NCBI GenBank assembly: GCA_030144725.1
Contig: JASKMD010000024.1
Span: 7,684,932 to 7,748,931 of the forward strand
DNA: 64,000 nucleotides
DNA from: Haematococcus lacustris
Lineage: Eukaryota > Chlorophyta > Chlorophyceae > Chlamydomonadales > Haematococcaceae
Reading direction: 5' to 3'
Both the position numbers and the translations under genes were made by a program. Below, one piece after another: positions 56,190 through 64,000 of the stretch. Below the pieces are notes generated by a model. The model searched no databases. It was not told the DNA's origin and was given only the letters and a program-made list of their open reading frames with translations. Position 1 is the stretch's first letter. Every line of letters begins with the position of its first letter.

Positions 56190-56195
56190 CCCTAG

Positions 56196-59100
56196 TGATG
56201 TTGTCATGGGGCAGCTCCTGCGTTGCCAGGTGTAGGGTCTTGTAGTTGTGATAAAGGTAGTGGTTCATGGAGTGGATGTTGAAGTTTCCCTCCTCATCAT
56301 ATATGTGTGGGGTACGGTCGGGCAGGGGTATGTGCTTGTTCTCCCCCCTGGCTCTGCTCGCTAGGTCTTGGAGGTGAGTGGCCAGGTGGTTGCAGTGTGT
56401 GAGGACATCATTTGGGTTGATCATTGGTCTCCCCATGGCCATGTTGATGGCGTGTACCAAGCAGAAGCATTTGCGTTGCTCTTCCATATAGATGGGTTCG
56501 GGTGGGCCAATGTTTTGGTTGGTATGGCTGATGATGTGGCTGATCTTCTTAGTGTGGCAGAGTGCTATTTGAGCACTCGTGCGGGTTGTGTGGGTGGGAG
56601 TGATGATGAAGAGCTGGTGGTGTGTTTGCCTTGTTGGCATTGGGATGCGTGCCAGTGGAGTGGGTGCTGGTTCCAGGGAGTCCTTTAGTGACCATTTTCC
56701 ATTGAGGCCTGTCATGGCCATGCTGTGGCCCAGTTTTTTGCATAGGAAAATGGTAGTATCGTGGCGCTGTGCTAGGCTATCAAGGTTGTGTTTAGTCCAG
56801 TCTTGGGGTCGTCTTAGGTCAGCGACGCTTGTCGCCATCAGGCCGTATTTTGATGTGAGGTACATGTCTATTACTCCGTCGTCGTAGCCTTCGGTGCCTC
56901 TAGCCATCTGCCAGGCCAGGCGTTCGTCGGGTTTGTGGAGCTGCGAGAGCCTTTGTGTGTAGAAGGTGTCGATGTCCTTGGTGTTGACCCACTTTCGTCC
57001 CGCGGCATTGTTGAGGGAGTCTATTTGGCATGTGTTGCTGCCCTCCTTTTGGGCGTAGTGTGTGTTGGGTCCTGGGTTAGCTTCAATATCTCCGCAGGCA
57101 AGTAGAAGCCAAGTGATGTGTGTGAGTGCCATGACACCGTAGATGATACTGATTGTGCCTAGCCAGCAGATGGCGGTTGGTAGGAGAGCCAGAGCCGTTG
57201 TGTCGGTGGTGGTGCTGGGGTGGGGGCGTCGTACATCCGCCGTGCTTATTGTGTAGAAGGTGTGTCGCTGTAGTGTTGTGTTGTACTGGTGCACTGTCGC
57301 CCTACCGGTGTCGGTGGTCAGGGTGAAGTGGCCTTTGGTAGTCCAGTTGTGCGTGCGCCGAACGAGGCCTAAAAGGGCTTTGTTCCTGTCGGCCATGCCG
57401 TCCATGTAGGTGTAGCTGGGGAAGGTCGATGTTGCAGTGATGGCTCTCCATTTGTGGAGTATCTTTACGTTTTTTCGCCAGCATGCATGGGAGTGTGTTG
57501 GTGTTACTTGGCTGGTATGGGCCGGTGTTAGTCTGCTCCTGCTGATAGTGATTACCAGGATGGTGGAGCTTAGCATTGTTAGTAGTATGTAGTGCAGGCC
57601 ATGTGCTGGTTTACGGGGTGGGCCCTGGGTCATGTCCTGTCCATGTGCAGGGCTCCGCATGGGAGTCATGATCTTACATTGCAGACCCCAGTTGCAGTTC
57701 ACGATGAGTTTGCTACGTCTGGCCTGGTGCCTCGCCTTGTTATGGCTTGGCTTTGTCGGGCAATCGATCCTACTACTCCTGGGCTGTTGTTGGGGTTCAA
57801 CCCGGCCAGCTAGGCTGTCTTTGCGGGGGTGCATCATTGCTACCCCAAGAGCTGTCCCCTGCAGCTCTGTGGTGCTTAGTCCATAAGCATGGCTCCGCTG
57901 CCCATGTCTTGGGGTCCTCCTTTCTCCTCGGGGTCCCCTTTGGCTGGGAGCATCTGTCGTACATAGGTGGGCACACGTGCGATTGCACCGTGTGTTGGCA
58001 GGTGTATTGGCATGGGTACATATGGCGTGTGTGGTGCTAGCTGATGTGTTGCTAGCTGTGGGGTTGCTGGAGCAGGGTATGTATCCCACCTCTTCCATAT
58101 CTTCCTCCACAGTCTCTTCATTCAGATCCTTATCGTTGTCCGACTGTGTCGCGCCTACATGCGACCAGCAGCGCATGTTGTTAGCTTTGATGTATATGTG
58201 TTGCTCAATACCGTGGGTGGAATTGTAACTAGCATGGGTGGGGCAGTTGTGCTCCTGTGTGTGGCTGCTATGGGTGCCTACCTGGCTCAGAGTCCTCCGC
58301 CACTGCATTGTTGAAGAGCGGGTTGAGGTTGAGGCCGCTGGTCCTGGCTGCTTTGTCCAGCTTTTGCCGCGCTTTGTGGCGTTCCGCTCCAGGGGTGAGC
58401 TCTGGCTGGGGTGTCTGCGGGTGTGGGCCAGATGGGCAGTGCATGTGGTCCTCAGCCAGCCTTGTAGGGTCCCTTGTGTGTTGTTGAGTGATGGGTGTGG
58501 CGGGGTTACCTTGCTTAAATCTGGTCGCTGCCCAGGGTGCATGGGGGCGGGGGCCTTTGCGGTGCCCACCTCGCCACCTGCGTGGTGGGATTCAATGGGG
58601 GGGTGCACGGTGTTAGGATATTCTTCGGGCAGCTGCCGTGTGCGTGGTGTGTGTCCTTCCTTGTGGGGGGTGTGTCGTTCCCCGTTGTAGGTCTGATCTG
58701 CTGGTGGGTGCATGGGTGGCTGGGTGTGGCGTACCTGATGTGGTTGCAGCGGTGTTTGTCCCCGTGCTGGGTCCTGTTGCCTGCACATGGCAGGGTGTGA
58801 GGGGGGGGGGTGGATAGGTGGGTGTGGCTGTAAGGGGTGGGGTGAGGTTGGGGGGAGGTGAAGGGGTTGGGGGTCTGGGAGTTGGGGGTGGGGGGTGAGG
58901 GGTGGGGCTGCGTCTTGTCCCGCTTGGCCTGGCACTCTGTATGTGTATGTGGTGTGGGTGCTGGGTACCTGTGGTGCTGGGTAGGTTGCCGACAAGTTGT
59001 GTGGCAGTGTCAAGGCTCCTGTGGCTGGGGCTCCAGTAAGTGGGGCTCCAATCAGCGGGTCTCCAGGGGCTAGGGCTCCGGGGGGCAGGGTTCCTGGGAG

Positions 59101-59430
59101 CATGCATTGGGGTGTGGGCGTTCTAGAGGTATCTGTGGCAATGTGTGTAACATTGTAGCGCATCAGGTCCCGACGTGGCATGGTGTGGTCAGTGTAGTGT
59201 CTCTCTGCCACGGCTATTGATCTCCTTTGTTGGTTGCCTACCTCCTGGCGCGTTTCCTGGGGGCAGTTCATGTGAGCCGGAGGTCGTGACCTGGGTTGTG
59301 GCAACCGTGCCCCCGGTCCGCGCTTGCACCTGGGCAGGGCAGAAGGGGGGGGGAGGTGTATCTGAGTGGGATGTGTGGCGTGTGGCTGCTGCACAGCTGC
59401 TTGTCTTGTCTGGTGTGGCTTGGTGTACAC
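56196..59430 (-). pseudogene. LINE polyprotein, upstream part: 2A motif and protease-like domains
   Basis: From the ATG at 59430, about 1,078 codons up to the insertion. The first ~700 residues are rich in Pro, His and Thr without a known domain. A hydrophobic segment leads into LLACGDIEANPGP (2A at 57093-57067, residues 780-788), which fits the D-x-E-x-N-P-G-P ribosome-skipping consensus. Then NTCQIDSLNNAAG (about residue 800) and LGHSMAMTGLNGKWSLKDS (about 905) look like the Cys and His/Asp parts of an OTU- or Josephin-like papain-fold protease. A second Cys motif, KCFCLVHAINMAMG (about 984), has its His/Asp partner beyond the inserted transposon. The frame runs about 20 codons into the insert before a stop. 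An earlier minus-strand frame (59615) overlaps it and might contribute upstream sequence. Confidence 0.75.
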
Positions 59431-60066
59431 CTGTTGCCTAGTATTTGTGTGGTATGGGGTGAAGGTTGTGGCTGTGGGGGGGGGGTGGTTGGTCGTTTCC
59501 CGTGTGTGTAGTTATGTTGCACGGTCGTACCGTGGTAGGTGCGGTGATGATCAGGTCGTCGAAGTCTCCGATGCTGCTGGTACTGCTGCCCCTGCTGGTT
59601 CTGCCAGAGCCCCACCGGCCCCCTGGGGGTTGGGTGTGCTGGGCTGGCACCGACTGGGGGGCTGGGGCTCTCCCAGCCCCTTGGCGGGTCTGGGTGGGGG
59701 GGGGGCGGCCCCTATCTCTGTCCCCAGCCCTGGCAGCACGTGCAAGGGGTGGCCTTCCACTCCTGGCAATTAAGGGCTGGCTGGCTCGGCAAACTTACGA
59801 GTTGAGGTCTGAGACTTGGTATGTAGGCTGCTGTGACCTAGTGGAGGAGAAGACTCCCTTGGGCCAAAGTGAAACTCTTGGTCATTGTGGTGCTGCTGGA
59901 CCATCAGCTGGGCCCTCACCCCGAATTTGGCTAAGGGAGATGGTGCTTACTGACTGAAGTTACTTTTTAAAATTTCTGAGTATGAGGAGTTGTCAGTCAT
60001 CAGAAAAGAAGCACAACCTAGTTGGTAGCATGTGCAAAGTCAAAGCCAGTAAGGAATGGGGGCCGA
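59431..60066. other. LINE 5' UTR candidate and flanking DNA
   Basis: 59431 to about 59800 may be the LINE leader; no promoter motif is evident. 59930-60050 is weakly similar to 21477-21600. No target duplication matching the 3' flank was found. Confidence 0.4.
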
Positions 60067-60070
60067 ATTA

Positions 60071-60580
60071 CTGAAACCCTGCACACGGTTTATTCTCTGT
60101 TTTAGGCACAAATAGCCTTTGAAACCTAGTGCAGGGTTTCACTTGACCTTGTGCAGGGTTTCGCAAACCTTGTGCAGGGTTTTGAGACCTAGTGCAGGGT
60201 TTTGCCGACCTTGTGCAGGGTTTCGGTCCAAGCATCGATTTCACCTAAGTCAATCAGACCTCGTGCAGGGTTTCGCTAACCTAGTGCAGGGTTTCGCCGA
60301 CCTTGTGCAGGGTCTCGCTCAAAGCATTGATTTCTCCTAAGTCAACTCAGACCTCGTGCAGGGTTTCGCTAACCTAGTGCAGGGTTTTGCTGACCTTGTG
60401 CAGGGTTTCGATCCAAGCATTGATTTTTTCCAAGTCAACCCTGACCTAGTGCAGGGTTTCGCTAACATAGTGCAGGGTTTCGATGACCTTGTGCAGGGTC
60501 TCGCAACTACTATGATTGTACCTAAGTCAACCCTGACCTCGTGCAGGGTTTCGCTGACCATGTACAGGGTCTCGCACTGC
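60071..60580. repeat. Array of 22-24-bp units in a 93-bp higher-order repeat
   Basis: The monomer reads GACCTNGTGCAGGGTTTCGC with variants, about eighteen times. Every 93 bp (GACCTCGTG/GACCTAGTG starts at 60257, 60350, 60443, 60535) three monomers are followed by a spacer containing GCATTGATTT and CCTAAGTCAA. The reverse-oriented counterpart is at 62937-63240. Confidence 0.92.
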
Positions 60581-60590
60581 AGAGTCAATT

Positions 60591-62936
60591 ATCAATTGTG
60601 CATGTGACTTGCATGCAAGAGCGCGAAAGCTGACGGGCTTGGTATTGGGATCTGCGCTAGCTGCCACCAAGCATGCCGTTGGTGTGCCATGGGGTCGCGA
60701 GGCGCCATGAGAGGAAACCATGTCAGCCTCGCAAAGCCCGCAGTAATGCAGCAACACGCAACACGCGACACGTCCATCCCAAACTCAGCAGCAGCGACAT
60801 CGACAGCGCCCAAATGCGCAGCCTCGCAGCCGGCCATGAAATGCGGTCCAGCTAGCCTTCGCAGCCATCAGTCGTCAGCCAAGAGGCCAGCATGCAGCTC
60901 GGTTTCGCAGCCATTAGCGATCAGCAAAAGGAATAGGGTATTTGTGATCAAGCACAGAGTTGAGGGCGAACGGCACAAAGGTAGCTTGCAAAGGTGCGAT
61001 GCATAGATGCGACTCTGAGGTGCGACCGCGAGGTGGAGCGTGGCATGTGTCATGTGCCATGTGCCATGTGTTGCTTGAGCAGGTTCGGTGCCAAGGCGCA
61101 GTGGCACCTTCCATCAGCCAGAAGCAGCAACCACAACGGCAACAAGTAGCGGCAGCCAGGGCGGCGGACAAGAGCAAAAGCGTACCCTCCTCCCTCCTCG
61201 CTCTTCCCTCCTCCCTCCTCCCTCCTCGCTCTTCCTCCCTCTTCCCTCCTCCCTCCTCCCTACCACACTGCCCACCACCACCTGCCAGACCCCCCACTCC
61301 CCCTCTCCCTCCCCCTAAGGAATGATCAAGGGACCGCATGGAGCAAGCAGTGAGTGGCTAGCCCCACGCACATGAGTGACCCCTTGTACCCAGCCTAACC
61401 GCTAGCACGCCCCTTGTTTGCTGCAGGTGTGATGGTCAGCTCAGCAGCCAGATCGGCAGCAAGGAGCAACAGGCCCCCTCCCCTCCCCCTCCCCTCCCCT
61501 CCACTCCACTCCACTCTCCTTTCCCATGCCTCTTCTCCCTCCTCCCCCTCACCTCCTTCCCTCACACCCCCCTCCTCCTCCTCTCCCTCACCCTTACCCA
61601 GGCCAGGAGTGCACATAGCAGGACAGGACCCAGGACCTGACAGTAGGACAGTAGGACAGGACCCAGGACAGGACCCAGGACAGGAGTGCACACCCTCACC
61701 CTCACCCTTGGTGGCACCACCTGCCAGACCCACCACTCCCCTGGAGGCGCAACCAAGAGGAGCAGCCAAGAGGAGCAGCCAGGAGCGGCAGCCAGGAGCA
61801 GCAGCTAGGAGCGGCAGCCAGGAGTGGCAGCCAGGAGGCATGGGCAAGGCAAGTGGCTGGCCAAGGCCAAGAGGCCCCTGCCCCCCACAGCCAGGAGGCA
61901 CAGCCAGGAGGGAGGAGCAGCAGCCAACAAGGAGGCAGCAAGGAGTCAGCAATGGCACATGGAGATAACAGTGAGTGGCCAGCCCCTTGCACATCAGTGG
62001 CCCCCATTGCCCAGCCTTACCTGAGCACGCCCCTTGTTGCTTGCAGGTGTGACGGTCACACGCCCACCCCTTGCCCACCCCACCCCTCCCCTATCCCACC
62101 CCGTCCCACCCCACCCCACCCCACCCCACCCCACCCCAGCAAACGGTGAGTGGCCAGCATGAAGCAGATCTGCGCTTCCCCCCTCCTGCGCTACACTGCA
62201 GCCCCTCCCCTACCTTACCCTCACATTACCCCACTTCCACCACCACCTCCCAGGCCATCAATAGCAGCCCAGAGCAGCAGCCCGGAGCAGCAGCCTGGAG
62301 CGGCAGCTAGGAGTGGCAGCCATGAGCCAGCTGCCATGTGGCAGGTGTGGCAAGGCATGAGCAACAAGGAGCCTCAAGAGAGCAACAAGGAGCCAGCTGC
62401 TATGGGGCAGGTGGTGCAAGGCATGATCAGCCAAGAGGCAGCTGCAGCGCGGCTGGTGCACCCTTCCCCCCATCACCACCACCACCTCCTAGCTGTCAAC
62501 AGCAGCCAAGTGCAATGGCCAGGACCGGCAGCCAGAACTGGCAGCCAGGGGTGCGCATGCCATGAATGGCAGCCAGAAGTGCACATAGTAGGAGTGGCAG
62601 CTAAGAGAGTGCATGTGTGGAGAGGCATCCAGGAATGCGAATGCCATGAGTGGTGTCTTGTACATGTCTTTGCGGGGTTGTCGAGCGCCGTGCCATGTGG
62701 TTTAGCGAGGTGTACCGAGTTGTTTCGAAGTGTTTGTGCGTCGTGACATGTTGTTTGCAGTGGTGTAGCGAGGTGTTTGCGAGTTGTTTGTGCGTCAAGA
62801 CATGTTGTTTGCAGTGGTGTAGCGAGGTGATAGCGATGTTGTTGCGAGGTGTAGCGGGGTGTTAATGCATCGAGACATGTGTGTTGCGATGTTGTTGCAA
62901 GTTGTAGCTAGGAGTTCGTGTGTAAGGAACTGAGCC
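60591..62936. other. DNA between the two inverted arrays, no gene recognised
   Basis: Low-complexity and CAG/GCAGC-rich. Two similar segments, 61341-61450 and 61968-62070, share a GTGAGTGGCNAGCC ... TTGCAGGTGTGA layout that looks like a duplicated intron with its borders. (TCCTCCC)n at 61185-61262 and (ACCCC)n at 62098-62140. 61621-61690 repeats GGACAGGACCCA. 62690-62910 repeats GTTGTTTG/GCGAGGTG words. A piece with CAGCAGCCAACAAGGAGG recurs at 35790. I see no coding domain. Confidence 0.45.
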
Positions 62937-63240
62937 ACGCCAAACCCTGTGCACGGTCTATGAAACGCTGTGCAGGGTCTATGAAACCCTGTGCACGGTC
63001 AGCGAAACCCTGCACACGGTCAGAAACGCCTAGGAACTGAGCCACACCAAACCCTGTGCACGGTCTATGAAACCCTGCACAAGGTCTTTGAAACCCTGTG
63101 CACGGTCAGCGAAACCCTGCACACGGTCTCTGAAACGCTGCACAGGGTCAGGAACTGGCTTGACGGCCACCTAGGGGCTGAGCCATTTGAAACCCTGTGC
63201 ACGGTTTGGCGAAACCCTGCACAAGGTTCTGCACCTTCAG
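62937..63240. repeat. Array of the same 22-24-bp unit, opposite orientation
   Basis: GAAACCCTGCACACGGTC and variants, about thirteen times. The reverse complement (GACC.TGTGCAGGGTTTC) is the monomer of 60071-60580. The 93-bp order is not kept here; a 12-13-monomer block is broken by GGAACTGAGCCAC words at 62928, 63031 and, altered, at 63174. Confidence 0.9.
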
Positions 63241-63335
63241 CTAAAGGCCGATTACAGCCCAACCACGTCGATTAAAATCATGAAACATATGGCGATGGAA
63301 CGGCCTTTGAAAGGGCTATCTGCAGTACCCCTTAC

Positions 63336-64000
63336 CTAAAATCGCCGACTCGGCCTTATTCTCCACGAGTGTCCCGTGTGAGTGGGGGGAGGGGGGTCGC
63401 TGGCAGGGGGTAGGGGTTGCAGCCTCTCCACCATATCAGTGGCCCCTCCCCACCCTTCATCGATCGCCACCTGTGTCCTGCTGCCGCTTGCACCAAGCCC
63501 TGTTGTTGGCGCAGTCTCTTCCACTGGTGCCCGTGCCCTTGCCCGGCGTACTGCATCTAGTAGGTCGAGCTGGTCGGGGGTGGCAGTCCTGGCTGCCACC
63601 AGCACGGTGGTTGCTCTGTTCTGCAGGTCTAGGGCTATGTGGGCGTCGGGAACCTCCTGCATGCTTTTGGCCCCGGCCATGGCCAGCACTGCTCTGAACA
63701 CAAAGGCGTCTCGGTCAGGCACATGGTCAAGCCCTGTCAGTGCTTTGTTGATCGCAAGGGCTGTGGCCCTCGGCACGTCTGGCCTGGCTTTCGCGATGCT
63801 GTGCAGGAAGACATGCTGGCCCGCTGCCCTTGTTGGGCTCAGCCATTTGCTCTTGATACCCAGTAGTACCTGGTCCTCTCCCACTGTCACCACCCCTCCC
63901 CGCTGTGTTGCTGCTGCTACCAGGTTCAGGGCGTCTTGCCTGGAGTAGGGGAGCATGAGGAGGGTAGTGGCTGTGGCGAGGTTGTCTGCTGTCAGGGGGG
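63336..64000 (-). CDS. Unrecognised protein, partial at window edge
   Basis: Open minus-strand frame of about 220 codons that enters from beyond 64000 and stops at 63336. The seen part has a helical, Ala/Leu-rich character (for example ALNLVAAATQRGGVVTVGED, then LALINKALTG-like wording and DQLDLLDAVRRARARA) and a Pro-rich tail. Its composition is unlike a repeat shadow, and no opposite-strand frame explains it. No family was recognised. It could be a host gene exon or part of another retroelement. Confidence 0.4.
   Translation of the reverse strand, partial: PLTADNLATATTLLMLPYSRQDALNLVAAATQRGGVVTVGEDQVLLGIKSKWLSPTRAAGQHVFLHSIAKARPDVPRATALAINKALTGLDHVPDRDAFVFRAVLAMAGAKSMQEVPDAHIALDLQNRATTVLVAARTATPDQLDLLDAVRRARARAPVEETAPTTGLGASGSRTQVAIDEGWGGATDMVERLQPLPPASDPPPPTHTGHSWRIRPSRRF

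Larger units (their letters stand above)
46975..59430 (-). mobile_element. Dualen/RandI-like LINE with two endonucleases, about 11 kb
   Basis: Minus strand, at least 11.1 kb without the nested insert at 54855-56189. It ends at 46975-46990 in a short (TTC)n tail after a 3' UTR shared with the 2300-3940 fragment. Domain order from the start: low-complexity leader, hydrophobic stretch, 2A motif, two cysteine-protease-like parts, APE endonuclease, reverse transcriptase, PHD finger, RNase H, zinc knuckle, restriction-like endonuclease. APE plus a restriction-like nuclease with RNase H is the hallmark of the Dualen/RandI group described from Chlamydomonas. The true 5' end is not resolved; it could reach about 59.8 kb. 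Confidence 0.85.

Noticed and set aside
60071..63240. CRISPR-like look of the 22-24-bp arrays
   Set aside because: Monomers are directly adjacent with no unique spacers of constant length, no cas genes, and the genome is eukaryotic.

Overview
The window looks like nuclear DNA of a flagellated green alga of the Chlamydomonadales. Four things point there. It carries a complete, intron-dense gene for the ciliary BBSome subunit BBS8. Introns are short, GT-AG or GC-AG, in GC-rich DNA. There is a non-LTR retrotransposon of the dual-endonuclease (Dualen/RandI-like) type. Long G-rich simple repeats are common, and degenerate CCCTAA/TTAGGG tracts occur. The wording of several repeat proteins reminds me of Haematococcus, but that is an impression and was not tested.

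Layout. 1-1115: end of a Ty3/gypsy-type LTR element (gag, primer site, LTR) on the minus strand. 1357-5500: nested transposons; a hAT transposase relic is cut by a 520-bp hAT MITE and by a 5'-truncated Dualen-like LINE, each with a visible target-site duplication. 5470-6574: fragment of a TIR element fused to a PIF/Harbinger DDE transposase exon. 9.3-24.6 kb: three members of one F-box-like/leucine-rich-repeat family with shared upstream and downstream modules. The second runs into an A/T-only repeat and the third ends just before a 2.7-kb GGGGC array. Between copies one and two sits a Fanzor (eukaryotic TnpB-like RNA-guided nuclease) relic with its RuvC residues intact but a truncated N-terminus and a frame break.

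24.8-27.5 kb: a nearly pure (GGGGC)n array. 27.9-32.0 kb: a full eight-exon TruB-family pseudouridine synthase gene whose catalytic Asp is replaced by Glu. 33.1-34.3 kb: a three-exon gene for an unrecognised, possibly propeller-like protein. 34.4-37.6 kb: two copies of an 815-bp chimeric pseudogene that joins pieces of those two neighbouring genes. 37.6-38.1 kb: degenerate interstitial telomere-like sequence. 38.1-45.7 kb: BBS8, sixteen exons, 515 codons, with hexamer arrays in its introns.

46.2-46.7 kb: an internally deleted Fanzor mini-element that keeps only the beginning and end of the gene. About 46.97-59.4 kb: a giant LINE on the minus strand. Its open frame encodes a 2A-type ribosome-skipping motif, two cysteine-protease-like segments, an APE endonuclease, reverse transcriptase, a PHD finger, RNase H, a zinc knuckle and a restriction-like endonuclease. 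It is split by a 1,335-bp TIR transposon with a 6-bp target duplication. 60.1-63.25 kb: two arrays of a 22-24-bp motif in opposite orientations. 63.3-64.0 kb: an open frame of unknown function running off the window.

The host genes that look functional are truB, the 33.1-kb gene, BBS8 and possibly LRR copy A. Most of the rest is mobile or repetitive DNA, and the two Fanzor relics plus the LINE are the most unusual parts.
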